Below are positions 8,971-18,048 of a stretch of 64,000 nucleotides of DNA, piece by piece. This stretch comes from Pantoea sp. Eser (GTDB lineage: Bacteria; Pseudomonadota; Gammaproteobacteria; Enterobacterales; Enterobacteriaceae), in NCBI GenBank assembly GCA_009830035.1, contig SZZY01000005.1:186001-250000 (forward strand), given 5' to 3'. Made by a program: the position numbers and the translations under genes. Below the pieces are notes generated by a model that did not search any database, was not told where the DNA came from, and saw only the letters and a list, made by a program, of their open reading frames with translations. Every line of letters begins with the position of its first letter. The stretch's first letter is position 1.

Positions 8971-9091
8971 ATTAGAAGATAAGAAAAAGCCTTACTCGGT
9001 TCAATGAATTAATAGCGGTTCAGCTAAACTTGTGACGTTTTTGCGAGGCGTTGTCAGAAATTTGGGTTGATCTTTATGCGGAACGCCAGTA

Positions 9092-9107
9092 CTGTATATT
9101 CATACAG
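9092..9107 (+). promoter_or_regulatory. LexA operator (SOS box) of sulA
   Basis: CTGTATATTCATACAG matches the LexA consensus CTG-N10-CAG with an AT-rich centre, extended by flanking A and T. It lies 22 bases upstream of the ATG at 9130, the arrangement seen at E. coli sulA. The TTGATC at 9067 could be the -35 box. Confidence 0.9.
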
Positions 9108-9129
9108 TCCACTGCTGAGTGATTAACTT

Positions 9130-9620
9130 ATGCGAACACAACATCCGAAAAATGCACGCTATGCCCATCATTGCGTCCTCTTCCGTATCCGCTTCTCAGC
9201 ATGGCTGGATTACTGAGTTACGCTATAGTGGAGCAGACCGGAATGATGCAGATGTTACTATTACCGCTGTTGCAGCAGCTGAGTCAGCAGTCGCGCTGGC
9301 AACTGTGGTTAACCCCTGCGCATAAGCTGAATCGCGCCTGGCTACAGCAGTCCGGCCTGCCGCTGGATAAGAGCATGCATATTGCTGATTCTGAGCGTCT
9401 GAAGGCGGTTGAAGCGATGATTAAAGCGCTGCGTACCGGAAATTGCAGTGTCGTTCTGGCATGGATTGCGTATGAACTTGATGAAGATGAACGACGTCGA
9501 CTGGAAAATGCAGCGGCTGAAGGTGATGCCCTGGGATTAATTTTACGTTCGAGTGGAACACCCGAAGCGCCTATCGGACCACAAAACGCGCTAAAAATTC
9601 AGTCGGATTTGTTTCATTAA
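9130..9620 (+). pseudogene. sulA: SOS cell-division inhibitor SulA, frameshifted near its 5' end
   Basis: SulA blocks FtsZ polymerisation during the SOS response. From the ATG at 9130 the protein starts MRTQHPKNARYAHH, the expected type of N-terminus, but this frame ends after about 27 codons. The remainder, from AGLLSY on, continues in another frame. It includes QMLLLPLLQQLSQQSRWQLW, the best-conserved SulA motif, and ends LKIQSDLFH at 9620. At least one net frameshift lies between about 9170 and 9200. An ATG at 9201 could start the C-terminal 139 residues, which include much of the FtsZ-binding core, but no ribosome-binding site precedes it. Activity is therefore uncertain. Confidence 0.72.
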
Positions 9621-9976
9621 ATAAAAATCGGAAGTTTCTCAAGCTATATTTCTTATCTGTCGTCACTAAACCACTGATTCTGTTAGTTCGAGCGTTGACA
9701 ATGGTTTAGCAGGTTTTTTGGGCATTGAGCCACGACAATAATACCAGGCTAATTGTTAGAATTTGTGTATAAATCTCTGTTTTTTACAGAAGCGCCTCAC
9801 ATCATACTTGTAAGTTTCCAATCTCGTTGTAGACTTTATCTCGCCAGGGTGCTCAATAACCTCCAACCTCCGTTTTTTTGCGGTAGAGTCATAAGCGAGC
9901 GTTTTGACCCGGCGAAGGATTAAACCAAGAGCAACCTTTTTGCTCATTGCCTATTTGGATGATAACGAGGCGCAAA
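9621..9976 (+). promoter_or_regulatory. ompA promoter and long untranslated leader
   Basis: These 356 gene-free bases hold the ompA control region. The stretch at about 9806-9847 (ACTTGTAAGTTTCCAAT and GTTGTAGACTTTATC) corresponds closely to the E. coli ompA promoter. A leader of roughly 130 bases follows and ends in TTTGGATGATAACGAGGCGC at about 9955-9974. In E. coli this last part is the ribosome-binding region paired by the sRNA MicA, and the leader's 5' stem-loop stabilises the mRNA. Those roles are inferred from conservation. Confidence 0.8.
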
Positions 9977-11062
9977 ATGAAAAAGACAGCTATCGCAATT
10001 GCAGTGGCACTGGCTGGCTTCGCTACCGTAGCGCAGGCCGCTCCGAAAGACGACACCTGGTACACCGGTGCTAAACTGGGCTGGTCTCAGTATCATGACA
10101 CTGGTTACTACGGTAACGGTTACCAAAACAATGACGGTCCAACTCACGAAAGCCAGCTGGGTGCAGGTGCATTCGTTGGTTACCAGGCAAATCCATACCT
10201 GGGATTCGAGCTGGGCTATGACTGGCTGGGTCGTATGCCTAATAAAGGCAACGTGACTGACGGCGCATTCGACGTGACTAACGGCGCATTCAAAGCACAA
10301 GGCGTTCAGCTGGCTGCCAAACTGAGCTACCCAATTTATGACGATCTGGACGTGTATACTCGTCTGGGCGGCATGGTATGGCGTGCAGACTCAACGCAGA
10401 CTAACCCAGTTAATGGCCGCATCAGCAACCACGATACCGGTGTTTCTCCACTGGCAGCAGTTGGTGTTGAGTATGCGCTGACCAAAAACTGGGCTACCCG
10501 TCTGGATTACCAGTGGGTTAACAACATCGGTGATGCACAGACCGTTGGTACCCGTCCAGACAACGGCATGCTGAGCGTAGGCGTTTCATACCGCTTCGGT
10601 CAGGATGAGGCTGCTCCTGCTCCGGCTCCAGCACCAGCGCCAGTTGTTGAAACCAAGCGTTTCACTCTGAAGTCTGATGTTCTGTTCACCTTCAACAAAG
10701 CTACCCTGAAGCCAGAAGGCCAGCAGGCTCTGGATCAGCTGTACAGCCAGCTGAGCTCAATGGATCCTAAAGATGGTTCCGTTGTCGTACTGGGCTTCAC
10801 CGATCGCATCGGTTCAGAGCAGTACAACCAGAAACTGTCTGAGAAACGTGCTCAGTCAGTAGCAGATTACTTGGTATCTACTAAAGGTATCCCTTCTAAC
10901 AAGATTTCTGCACGTGGCATGGGTGAATCTAACCCAGTTACCGGCAACACCTGTGACAGCGTGAAAGGCCGCAATGCCCTGATCGACTGCCTGGCGCCGG
11001 ACCGTCGTGTTGAAATCGACGTTAAAGGCATCAAAGACGTTGTAACTCAGCCACAGGCTTAA
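9977..11062 (+). CDS. ompA: Outer-membrane protein A
   Basis: OmpA is the abundant outer-membrane anchor that ties the envelope to peptidoglycan. The ATG at 9977 gives 361 residues. The signal peptide is [21 protein letters not shown], and the mature protein starts [10 protein letters not shown]. Residues 22-200 form the 8-strand barrel, ending [10 protein letters not shown] Pro-Ala hinge (PAPAPAPAP) links to the OmpA/MotB C-terminal domain with [12 protein letters not shown], the diaminopimelate-binding motif in [20 protein letters not shown] and the disulfide pair C in [14 protein letters not shown]. Surface loops are somewhat larger than in E. coli (346 residues). The gene is monocistronic, with a strong terminator. 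Confidence 0.97.
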   Translation: MKKTAIAIAVALAGFATVAQAAPKDDTWYTGAKLGWSQYHDTGYYGNGYQNNDGPTHESQLGAGAFVGYQANPYLGFELGYDWLGRMPNKGNVTDGAFDVTNGAFKAQGVQLAAKLSYPIYDDLDVYTRLGGMVWRADSTQTNPVNGRISNHDTGVSPLAAVGVEYALTKNWATRLDYQWVNNIGDAQTVGTRPDNGMLSVGVSYRFGQDEAAPAPAPAPAPVVETKRFTLKSDVLFTFNKATLKPEGQQALDQLYSQLSSMDPKDGSVVVLGFTDRIGSEQYNQKLSEKRAQSVADYLVSTKGIPSNKISARGMGESNPVTGNTCDSVKGRNALIDCLAPDRRVEIDVKGIKDVVTQPQA

Positions 11063-11075
11063 GTTTATACGTAAT

Positions 11076-11104
11076 AAAAAAACCCCGCTGAGGCGGGGTT
11101 TTTT
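11076..11104 (+). terminator. ompA terminator
   Basis: An AAAAAACCCCGC stem with GCGGGGTTTTTT around a short TGAG loop begins 13 bases after the ompA stop and ends in a T-run. Flanking A- and T-runs could make it work in both directions, but matP ends at 11148 on the other strand. Confidence 0.93.
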
Positions 11105-11147
11105 ATGCCAGTCTGCCGGCAAAACTGCCAAGCTATGCCGGTCTTAG

Positions 11148-11615
11148 TTACTCTTTTTGTGAGCCAGACTTACCGAGAATCGCCTGCAGATCTTCTCTGA
11201 GGCTCGACATCTGGTTTGCATATTTATCTTTGCGTTCGGCATCTTCAATCAACTGAACAACCGTCTCAGACAAGGTACTGTTACGCCGCTGCGCCAGTCC
11301 TGCCAGTCGTTGCCAGACCAGATACTCCAGGTCAATCGACTTCTTCCGCGTATGCTGATGCTCAGCGTTGAAATGGCGTTTGCGCCGCGCACGGATGGTC
11401 TGCTTAAGCCGGTTATCGAGATCGGCATGAATATGCTCAGCAATCCATTCGTTGACCGTTACCGGATTGTTTTCCATCGCCAGCAGCTTGTCGACTGCTG
11501 CCTTCGCCGCACTTAATTCAAGGTGACGCGTGATCAGTTCACCCTCCCGATGTTTTTTCACCAGGTATTTCCATTTCCATCCAATTTCAAGATTTTTGAG
11601 TTGCTGGTATTTCAT
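11148..11615 (-). CDS. matP: Macrodomain Ter protein MatP
   Basis: MatP binds matS sites, organises the Ter macrodomain and connects it to the division machinery through ZapB; it also displaces MukBEF from ter. The ATG at 11615 gives 155 residues starting [20 protein letters not shown], the family start (E. coli 150). The DNA-binding ribbon-helix-helix follows [20 protein letters not shown], and the C-terminal coiled coil ([12 protein letters not shown]...) mediates tetramer contacts. A longer in-frame reading upstream would overlap lonH and is not used. It is divergent from lonH, as in E. coli. Confidence 0.95.
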   Translation of the reverse strand: MKYQQLKNLEIGWKWKYLVKKHREGELITRHLELSAAKAAVDKLLAMENNPVTVNEWIAEHIHADLDNRLKQTIRARRKRHFNAEHQHTRKKSIDLEYLVWQRLAGLAQRRNSTLSETVVQLIEDAERKDKYANQMSSLREDLQAILGKSGSQKE

Positions 11616-11785
11616 CGGAATCTCATCGTGATCACGTAACGAGCTAAGAATAACAGCTTTTTTCCCGGATGCAGCAACGAAAAACATGCTGCCAGCGTCA
11701 CATCTTCAACAGGAAGTCTGCAGTGCTTAACAATGGTGAATCCTGTATAATCTCGCTTTTCTTAAATCAGACAAATGCGATTATT

Positions 11786-13537
11786 TTGACCAGCACCCAA
11801 CTTACGTGGCAAACCTTACAGCCGGATAGCGCACAATACCAATCCGTTTTCTCCCGAATTGCTGATGAAGAAACCGATGCTCTGGCAACGGTACAGCCCC
11901 GATTGCTGAATGCACTGGCACATTTACACCACCAGACGCAGGGATTCCCGTTACTGCTGGTTCGCAGCCAGGAAAATCGCGACTACCTAGCGCTGATAGC
12001 CCAAGCGGCTCAGCGGGTGATGGAGGACAACACCACGCTGTATGGCGGTGATTACCGTATCATGGCCGACAACGTCACGCTGCAGCCCCCTTCCGACCCG
12101 CAGCGCCCTTTCACCAGTCAGGGCGGTATTCATTTCGCCGACTGGATTGAGACCGAACAGCTGTTTGGCTGTGTGCGTCAGCATAAAGATCGCATTCAGC
12201 TTGAGCCGGGCCTGATCCATCGCGCTAACGGCGGCACACTGGTGCTCTCGCTGCGCAGTTTTATGACCCAGCCGATTCTTTGGTTACGCCTGAAGAAATA
12301 CATCGAGCAGGGTTATGTCGACTGGACCTCTCAGGATGAACGTCGTCCGCTGCCGATCGCTATCCCGCCGTTGCCACTGCGGTTAAATCTGGTCCTGTGC
12401 GGCGATCGTGAAGCGCTGGCTGATTTTCAGGAACTCGATCCTGAAGCACATGAAATGGCGATCTACACCGAATTTGAAGAGAACATTCAGGTTCTGGATG
12501 AAGATGACATGCTCGCCTGGTGCTGCTGGACTGCTGAGCTAGCGCAGCAAGCCGGGTTGCCATTACCGGAAGCGGATTTCTGGCCGGAACTGATTAAAGA
12601 AGGCGTGCGCTTCAGCGGCGATCAGGAAACGTTACCGCTCTGCCCACGCTGGTTACAACACCAGATGCGTGAGTCAGCGCTGATGGGCGAAAAGCTTAAT
12701 GCGGAAGCGCTGCGTGATGTGCTGGAAGCGCGCCTGTGGCGTGAAAATTATCTCAACGAGCGGATGCGCGATGAGATCCTGCTGAAACAGATCCTGATTG
12801 AGACCGAAGGCGAAGTGGTCGGCCAGATTAACGGCCTGTCAGTGGTGGAGTATCCCGGCCATCCACGCGCCTGGGGCGATCCGTCACGTATTACCTGCGT
12901 AGTGCATCCCGGCGACGGTGAATTTACCGACGTTGAACGCAAAGCAGAGCTGGGCGGCAATATTCATGCGAAAGGCATGATGATTATGCAGGCTTATCTG
13001 ATTGCCGAGCTGGAACTGGAGCAACAGCTGCCCTTCTCGGCTTCGCTGGTGTTTGAACAATCCTATTCTGAAGTCGACGGCGACAGCGCCTCGCTGGCAG
13101 AGCTGTGTGCACTGATCAGCGCGCTGGCAAACCAGCCGGTCAATCAACAAATTGCGGTTACCGGCTCGGTCGATCAGTTTGGTAATGTGCAACCGGTCGG
13201 CGGGCTGAACGAGAAAATCGAAGGCTTCTTCGATATTTGCCACCAGCGTGAACTGACCGGCCAGCAGGGCGTGATTATTCCCGCCTGCAACGTGCGCCAT
13301 CTGAGTCTGAATCAGGCCGTGGTCAGCGCGGTTGAACAAGGTCGCTTCCATATCTGGGCGATTGAACGTGCTGATGAAGCACTGCCGCTGCTGACCGGCA
13401 AAGTCTGGGATACTGAGGATAGTGAAGGCGACAGCCTGCTGCGCACCATTCAGGAACGTATTAGCCAACCGCACCAGTCGGACGTGCCGCACCGTCCATG
13501 GGTACTACGCTGGCTTAACTGGTTTAACCACCGTTAA
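11786..13537 (+). CDS. lonH: Lon-like protease LonH (YcbZ), probable TTG start
   Basis: LonH/YcbZ is a putative ATP-independent Lon-family protein: an N-terminal Lon-like substrate domain without a working Walker A, plus a C-terminal S16 peptidase domain. The catalytic Ser lies in EVDGDSASLAELCALI (near residue 433) and the Lys in GGLNEKIEGFF (near 476). No suitable ATG precedes the conserved region. A TTG at 11786 (TSTQLTWQTLQ follows) gives 583 residues, close to the E. coli 586. An ATG at 11669 would overlap matP and add 39 unrelated residues. The sequence from the TTG on is uninterrupted. Confidence 0.88.
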   Translation: MTSTQLTWQTLQPDSAQYQSVFSRIADEETDALATVQPRLLNALAHLHHQTQGFPLLLVRSQENRDYLALIAQAAQRVMEDNTTLYGGDYRIMADNVTLQPPSDPQRPFTSQGGIHFADWIETEQLFGCVRQHKDRIQLEPGLIHRANGGTLVLSLRSFMTQPILWLRLKKYIEQGYVDWTSQDERRPLPIAIPPLPLRLNLVLCGDREALADFQELDPEAHEMAIYTEFEENIQVLDEDDMLAWCCWTAELAQQAGLPLPEADFWPELIKEGVRFSGDQETLPLCPRWLQHQMRESALMGEKLNAEALRDVLEARLWRENYLNERMRDEILLKQILIETEGEVVGQINGLSVVEYPGHPRAWGDPSRITCVVHPGDGEFTDVERKAELGGNIHAKGMMIMQAYLIAELELEQQLPFSASLVFEQSYSEVDGDSASLAELCALISALANQPVNQQIAVTGSVDQFGNVQPVGGLNEKIEGFFDICHQRELTGQQGVIIPACNVRHLSLNQAVVSAVEQGRFHIWAIERADEALPLLTGKVWDTEDSEGDSLLRTIQERISQPHQSDVPHRPWVLRWLNWFNHR

Positions 13538-13549
13538 TCCGATTTGCTC

Positions 13550-13567
13550 AGCGTACAACTGTTCGCT
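13550..13567 (+). promoter_or_regulatory. Candidate FabR operator of fabA
   Basis: AGCGTACAACTGTTCGCT is an 18-base near-palindrome resembling the FabR operator reported upstream of E. coli fabA/fabB (AGCGTACA...GTTAGCT type). It lies 39 bases before the fabA ATG. FabR represses unsaturated fatty-acid synthesis. The match is from memory, so it is a candidate. Confidence 0.6.
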
Positions 13568-13605
13568 AATATTCGTGATTCACTAAAAAAAGGCTTATTG
13601 TAAAC

Positions 13606-14124
13606 ATGGTAGATAAACGCGAATCCTATACCAAGGAAGATCTGATTCTGTCAGGTCGTGGTGAACTGTTTGGCGAAAATGGTCCGCCGCTTCCGTCAGG
13701 CAACATGTTGATGATGGACCGCGTGGTCAAGATGACCGAAGACGGCGGCAAATATGATAAAGGCTTTGTTGAAGCAGAGCTGGATATTAATCCTGACCTT
13801 TGGTTCTTCGGCTGCCACTTTATTGGCGACCCGGTCATGCCAGGTTGCTTAGGCCTGGATGCCATGTGGCAGCTGGTCGGTTTCTATCTGGGCTGGCTGG
13901 GCGGCGAAGGTAAAGGCCGTGCGCTGGGCGTGGGTGAAGTGAAATTTACCGGTCAGGTTCTGCCTGAGGCAAAAAAGGTCACTTACCGTATCCACTTCAA
14001 ACGCGTCATCAACCGTAAACTGGTGATGGGCGTTGCCGATGGCGAAGTGCTGGTCGATGGCAACCTGATTTACACCGCCAGCGATCTGAAAGTAGGCCTG
14101 TTCAAAGATACGGCGGCTTTTTAA
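13606..14124 (+). CDS. fabA: 3-hydroxydecanoyl-ACP dehydratase/isomerase
   Basis: FabA dehydrates 3-hydroxydecanoyl-ACP and isomerises the trans-2 to the cis-3 product, the branch point for unsaturated fatty acids in the cytosol. The 172-residue ORF has the standard length. Active-site residues are the His in [16 protein letters not shown] (near 71) and the Asp in [10 protein letters not shown] (near 85). The start [13 protein letters not shown] is canonical. The candidate FabR operator lies just upstream. The gene is essential in the family and is intact here. Confidence 0.97.
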   Translation: MVDKRESYTKEDLILSGRGELFGENGPPLPSGNMLMMDRVVKMTEDGGKYDKGFVEAELDINPDLWFFGCHFIGDPVMPGCLGLDAMWQLVGFYLGWLGGEGKGRALGVGEVKFTGQVLPEAKKVTYRIHFKRVINRKLVMGVADGEVLVDGNLIYTASDLKVGLFKDTAAF

Positions 14125-14144
14125 GCGTTTCCCCCCAGAAATGA

Positions 14145-14168
14145 AAACCTCCGCGCGCAGCGGAGGTT
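14145..14168 (+). terminator. fabA terminator hairpin
   Basis: AACCTCCGC and GCGGAGGTT pair around a short GCGCA-type loop 20 bases after fabA. A weak T-rich stretch follows. It lies between the convergent genes fabA and rmf and may serve both. Confidence 0.7.
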
Positions 14169-14193
14169 ATATTCCCTTTTCAGTGGCATCCGG

Positions 14194-14361
14194 TTAAGCA
14201 GCTACCGACCTGTCCTCCATGGCTTGTCGCCAACCTCCCAACCAGTGAGACTTAGCGTCAATCATCTGATACGGACACATCTCTTTTGAGCGTCCAGTAA
14301 TGCCTGCCTGATAACCACGTGAATGGGCGCGTTCGAGGCGGTCTCGTTTCTGTCTCTTCAT
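14194..14361 (-). CDS. rmf: Ribosome modulation factor
   Basis: RMF dimerises 70S ribosomes into inactive 100S particles during stationary phase. The 55-codon gene reads MKRQKRDRLERAHSRGYQAG, then ITGRSKEMCPY, and ends GWRQAMEDRSVAA, matching E. coli RMF in length and nearly all positions. It is preceded by GGAGTATG-like bases. In E. coli it is induced by ppGpp and slow growth; no specific operator can be read here. Convergent with fabA, and intact. Confidence 0.95.
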   Translation of the reverse strand: MKRQKRDRLERAHSRGYQAGITGRSKEMCPYQMIDAKSHWLGGWRQAMEDRSVAA

Positions 14362-14584
14362 ACTCCGTGTCCCTCATGTAAGGTCTGTGGAATCTGGTGG
14401 AAAGAAAAAAGAAAAAGGTGGCGAATTAATGTTCAACCACTCTAACTAATCTAATGTTCTACCCGCTACGCGCCTAAAGATCAATGCGCAATCTTCACGC
14501 AAGTGTCATAAATGTGACCTCTGTCTGACAAAATTGCGCTATTTTGTGATGCACACATCAACACTATCTCGCTGATTAAGCTAA
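14362..14584 (-). promoter_or_regulatory. rmf upstream region
   Basis: About 220 bases without a gene lie between the rmf start and the pqi terminator. They must hold the rmf promoter and leader; the leader near 14398-14420 is purine/pyrimidine-biased. I cannot place the promoter boxes with confidence and see no other structured element. Confidence 0.4.
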
Positions 14585-14638
14585 TAAAAAAGCCCCTGTT
14601 TTTCGTCGATAGTGCTTAACGAAAAAACAGGGGCTTAG
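14585..14638 (-). terminator. pqiABC operon terminator
   Basis: Read on the minus strand, AAGCCCCTGTTTTTTCG pairs with CGAAAAACAGGGGCTT across a loop of about 14 bases and is followed by a T-run. It lies about 20 bases after the pqiC stop. Confidence 0.9.
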
Positions 14639-14658
14639 CTTATTTATTCATACACTTC

Positions 14659-15228
14659 TTAATTTAAGGCAACCGTACTGTTAGCGATCTGCTGGGCGGT
14701 TTGCTGCCAGCCCACCGCCAGCGTTCTGACCAGCGCATCGTAGCCATCTTCGTTCTGTGGCAGCGTAAGATTGAACGCCTGCTTGGTCAGATGACCTTGA
14801 TGTTCCAGCGTCCACTCTCCACTGATCACCGCCTTGCCGTCATAGCGGCCCTGGAAGCCGGTGATGGTCACGTTCAGGGTATCGTGCTGTGCGCCTATCG
14901 GCGTACCGGCGACCAGTCTGCCCGGCAGGGCTTTGCTGAGGTTGGTAATCAGCGTTTGCTGCAATTGCTGATCGAGCGGGCTGGCCCAAAGATTATTGGC
15001 GGCGATAACATATTTTACGTCACTGGTCTGATAGACTAGCCCGTTGCCCGCCAGATAATCAGGCACCGTAACCTGCTGTACCCACAGCATCGGTTGCGCT
15101 TCAGTCGTGCTGCTACTGCTGACCTTCATCGGTGCCGCCCCGGAGGGCAGCTGATACCAAGTATTATCGATAGTGCTGCTGCACGCACTCAGCAGCAGCG
15201 CGGCAGAGAGTATTATTCCTTTTTTCAC
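14659..15228 (-). CDS. pqiC: PqiC lipoprotein (YmbA)
   Basis: PqiC is the outer-membrane lipoprotein partner of the PqiAB lipid-transport bridge. The 189-residue ORF starts MKKGIILSAALLLSACSS, with the lipobox LSAC placing the lipid-modified Cys at 16; Ser at +2 predicts outer-membrane sorting. The rest matches the ABC-type transport auxiliary (YmbA) fold, with VPDYLAGNGLVYQT and WASPLDQQLQQTLI. It overlaps the pqiB stop by four bases, confirming the operon. Intact. Confidence 0.93.
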   Translation of the reverse strand: MKKGIILSAALLLSACSSTIDNTWYQLPSGAAPMKVSSSSTTEAQPMLWVQQVTVPDYLAGNGLVYQTSDVKYVIAANNLWASPLDQQLQQTLITNLSKALPGRLVAGTPIGAQHDTLNVTITGFQGRYDGKAVISGEWTLEHQGHLTKQAFNLTLPQNEDGYDALVRTLAVGWQQTAQQIANSTVALN

Positions 15229-16778
15229 TGTTTTGCCCTCTTAGGCTGGGGATCCTGTCCCGGTTTCGCCTCAAACACCAGCGCGTTGCTCTTGGTATTC
15301 AGCGTCTTCAGCACCGTCTGCAGTTCACGCAGCACCTGGTCGAGTCGCTGCATATCCCCGACCAGCTTGCTGTACGCTGGCGAGCCTGGCTGCAGTCCTT
15401 TCATGCTGCGGTTCAGCTCACGCATCGTTTTCTGACTCTCTTTCAGCGTGCCGGTCGCTTCGTTAATCATACCGTTAAGCGGCAGTCCGTTGATCTTATC
15501 CAGCGCCGCCATCAGCTTCTGCTGAATCTGACTCAGGCCACCGCTGACGGTCGGGATCACTTCATAACCCGACACTTTCTGCGGCCCTTTATACGCCGGA
15601 GCATTGTCGTAGAAGTCGAGATCAACGTATAACGCACCTGACAGCAGGTTGCCGGTTTTCAGCGTGGCACGCAGGCCGCGTTTCTTACCATCCTGCAGGT
15701 GCTGTTGCAGATCGAAGTTTTCGCCCAGTCGGCTGATAAAGCGATCCGGTTCGATGCGAATCAGCACCGGCACCCGATAATCATTGTTCAGCGCCTGATC
15801 CAGACCCGCTTTCATCAGCGGCGCTTCAGATACCGTACCGAGGCGAATGCCGCGGAATTCAACCGGCGCACCGGCCTGCAGGCCACGAATCGAATCGGTA
15901 AAGAACAACAGATAATCGATATGGTTGGTGTACAGCGAATCCTGAATGCTGCGTTGATCGTCAAACAGATGATAATTAGACTGATTCTGTGCGACTTGGC
16001 CCAGATCCCAGCTATCCGGCACGTCAAAGCTGACGCCACCGCTGAACAGCGTGGTCAGCGATCCCATTTCCACCCGCATACCAGAGGCAGACATATCGAC
16101 GGCGATGCCGCTGTCCTTCCAGAAGCGGACATTGGTGGTCACCAGCCGATCATACGGCGCCGCGATAAAAAGCTGATAGGTCATCATGCGTTTATCGGTA
16201 TCGAAGGTGCTGGTTTCTACCGTACCAACGCGATAGCCACGGAACAGCACCGGATCGCCCGGATTCAGCTGGCCGGCTTTTTTGCTGTCGAGGATAATGC
16301 GGATGCCTTTAGCATCCGGCGGCGCTAAAGGTGGCGCATCCAGCAGGTTAAACTGTTCTGGCGCTTCACTTTTGGTGCCCGGCTGTAATTCAATATAGGC
16401 ACCCGACAGCAGGGTTCCCAGCCCGCTGATGCCTTCACGACCAATTTGCGGTTTAACTACCCAGAAAACGCTGTCTTTGTGCAACAGTTTTCCCATACCG
16501 GCATTGAGGCGGGCTTTGATTTCTACGTGATGCAGATCGTCGCTCAGCACTGCGCTCTCGACCACACCGACATCAACGCTGCGGCTTTTGATGGTGGTTT
16601 TACTTGCTTCAATGCCTTCAGCGTTTTCTGTAATCAGGGTGACGACCGGACCCTGGTGGCTGAAGTGATAGAACAGAATCCATCCGCCGATTAACAGCGT
16701 GACGATGGGGACAATCCAGACCGGCGACCAGCGCTTGATCTGCTCCACCTTTGCATGGCCGTGTTTAGTTTCCGTCAA
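15225..16778 (-). CDS. pqiB: PqiB, MCE-domain lipid-transport protein with a shortened coiled coil; TTG start
   Basis: PqiB is an inner-membrane-anchored protein whose three MCE domains stack into rings, with a C-terminal coiled-coil needle crossing the periplasm. One membrane helix (WSPVWIVPIVTLLIGGWILF) precedes MCE domains near residues 45-140, 160-250 and 285-390. The TTG at 16778 is chosen because AAGGAG lies eight bases upstream, and MTETKHGHAKVEQIKRWSP then aligns with the family start. An ATG further upstream lies inside pqiA. At 517 residues it is about 30 shorter than E. coli PqiB. The missing part lies between ESQKTM and RELNRSMKG, inside the needle coiled coil. The frame is kept, so it is annotated as functional with caution. 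Confidence 0.9.
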   Translation of the reverse strand: MTETKHGHAKVEQIKRWSPVWIVPIVTLLIGGWILFYHFSHQGPVVTLITENAEGIEASKTTIKSRSVDVGVVESAVLSDDLHHVEIKARLNAGMGKLLHKDSVFWVVKPQIGREGISGLGTLLSGAYIELQPGTKSEAPEQFNLLDAPPLAPPDAKGIRIILDSKKAGQLNPGDPVLFRGYRVGTVETSTFDTDKRMMTYQLFIAAPYDRLVTTNVRFWKDSGIAVDMSASGMRVEMGSLTTLFSGGVSFDVPDSWDLGQVAQNQSNYHLFDDQRSIQDSLYTNHIDYLLFFTDSIRGLQAGAPVEFRGIRLGTVSEAPLMKAGLDQALNNDYRVPVLIRIEPDRFISRLGENFDLQQHLQDGKKRGLRATLKTGNLLSGALYVDLDFYDNAPAYKGPQKVSGYEVIPTVSGGLSQIQQKLMAALDKINGLPLNGMINEATGTLKESQKTMRELNRSMKGLQPGSPAYSKLVGDMQRLDQVLRELQTVLKTLNTKSNALVFEAKPGQDPQPKRAKQ

Positions 16779-18033
16779 GGCGCGACTCCTTAATATTGTT
16801 TTCGCGTACACGATCCCAGGTTAATCGCGGGTCAAATGACATTGCAGCAATCATGGTCAGAATGACCACCAGCGCAAATAACACTGCCCCCCACGCGGGA
16901 TACACACTCATTAATTGCCCCATGCGCACCAGCGCAGAGAGCACGGCAATCACAAATACGTCGATCATCGACCAGCGGCCAACAAATTCAACTACTTCAT
17001 AAATCAGGTGCATCTTGTGGCTATCATGCCTTCCACGTCCGCCGGCATCCCAGCAGAGCCAGCCGATCGCCAGCATTTTCAGCGTCGGCACCATAATACT
17101 GGCGATAAAAATCACCAGCGCCACCGGATAGGCCCCATCGCTCCACAATAAGATCACGCCTGCCATAATATTGGAGGGATAAGCGCTGCCCAGCGTTTCT
17201 GTCACCATAATTGGCATCAGGTTAGCGGGAATATAGAGAATGACTGAGGTCAGCAGCAGCGCCAGCGTCCATTGCAGACTGTGTTTACGGCGGACTGATG
17301 CCACCACCCCGCAGCGGGTACAGTGGCGCTGTTCTGCCGGCAGAATGGCGGTGCAGCAGGGACAAGAGCGCAACTCCTGCTGCAGGCCGATGACGCCGAC
17401 TTTGGGTCGATGCGGCAGAGTGGGTAGTGGCGCAATACTCTGCCACAGCTGACGCCGATCGATGCACTGAAAGGCCCGTAGTTGTAACAGGCAGAACAGA
17501 CACCATGGCCAGAAGCTGGTTTCCAGTCCGATATCGCCGTAGGCCATCAACTTGACGAAACTGACCAGCACCCCCGCCATAAAGATTTCCGCCATGCCCC
17601 AGTTGCGTAACGGAAAAAGTATGCGCGCCAGCCCCAGTTTCAGGCTGTTGGGCAACGGCACCGGATTCACCAGCAGCAGAATGGTGAACATGCAGAACGC
17701 CGGAATCGCCTGTACAAATAGCAGGAACAGCGTCGCCAGACTGCTGTAGTCCTCCGACACCATCACCTGCGGTATCTCTGTTAGACTGATCTGGCTGCTG
17801 AGCCCGGCCACTTTCATGGTGATAAATGGAAACAGGTTAGCCAGCAGCAGCATAAACAAGGCTGCCAGCGCATAACCGGTTGGCCGCCTGCGCGGCTCGT
17901 GCCAGTTCGCCGTCAGGGAAGTGTGGCAGCGCGGGCATGAGGCACGGCTGCCAACGGGGATGTCCGGCAGCTTGTTCATTAAATCGCATTGTGGACAGAG
18001 CATCCACGCGTCACTTTTATCTGCTGAACACAT
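16765..18033 (-). CDS. pqiA: PqiA inner-membrane protein
   Basis: PqiA is the membrane partner of PqiB in phospholipid traffic between membranes; in E. coli pqiAB is paraquat-inducible through SoxRS. The 422-residue ORF has the two-fold PqiA repeat. Each half has a zinc-ribbon (CPQC...CPRC near 14-37 and CPCC...CTRC near 218-236) and about four membrane helices. The repeat halves carry LFPFITMKVAG and IPANLMPIMVTE. It overlaps pqiB by 14 bases. Intact. Confidence 0.94.
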   Translation of the reverse strand: MCSADKSDAWMLCPQCDLMNKLPDIPVGSRASCPRCHTSLTANWHEPRRRPTGYALAALFMLLLANLFPFITMKVAGLSSQISLTEIPQVMVSEDYSSLATLFLLFVQAIPAFCMFTILLLVNPVPLPNSLKLGLARILFPLRNWGMAEIFMAGVLVSFVKLMAYGDIGLETSFWPWCLFCLLQLRAFQCIDRRQLWQSIAPLPTLPHRPKVGVIGLQQELRSCPCCTAILPAEQRHCTRCGVVASVRRKHSLQWTLALLLTSVILYIPANLMPIMVTETLGSAYPSNIMAGVILLWSDGAYPVALVIFIASIMVPTLKMLAIGWLCWDAGGRGRHDSHKMHLIYEVVEFVGRWSMIDVFVIAVLSALVRMGQLMSVYPAWGAVLFALVVILTMIAAMSFDPRLTWDRVRENNIKESRLDGN

Positions 18034-18048
18034 CCGTTATCCCTTGCT

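Noticed and set aside
9031..9046. CRP-S-like site (TGTGA-N6-TGCGA) between tfoX and sulA
   Set aside because: Only one half-site fits; the symmetric partner is poor, so not annotated.
11669..11785. Longer lonH start at ATG 11669
   Set aside because: It would overlap the matP start and add 39 residues without family similarity; TTG 11786 fits the family length.
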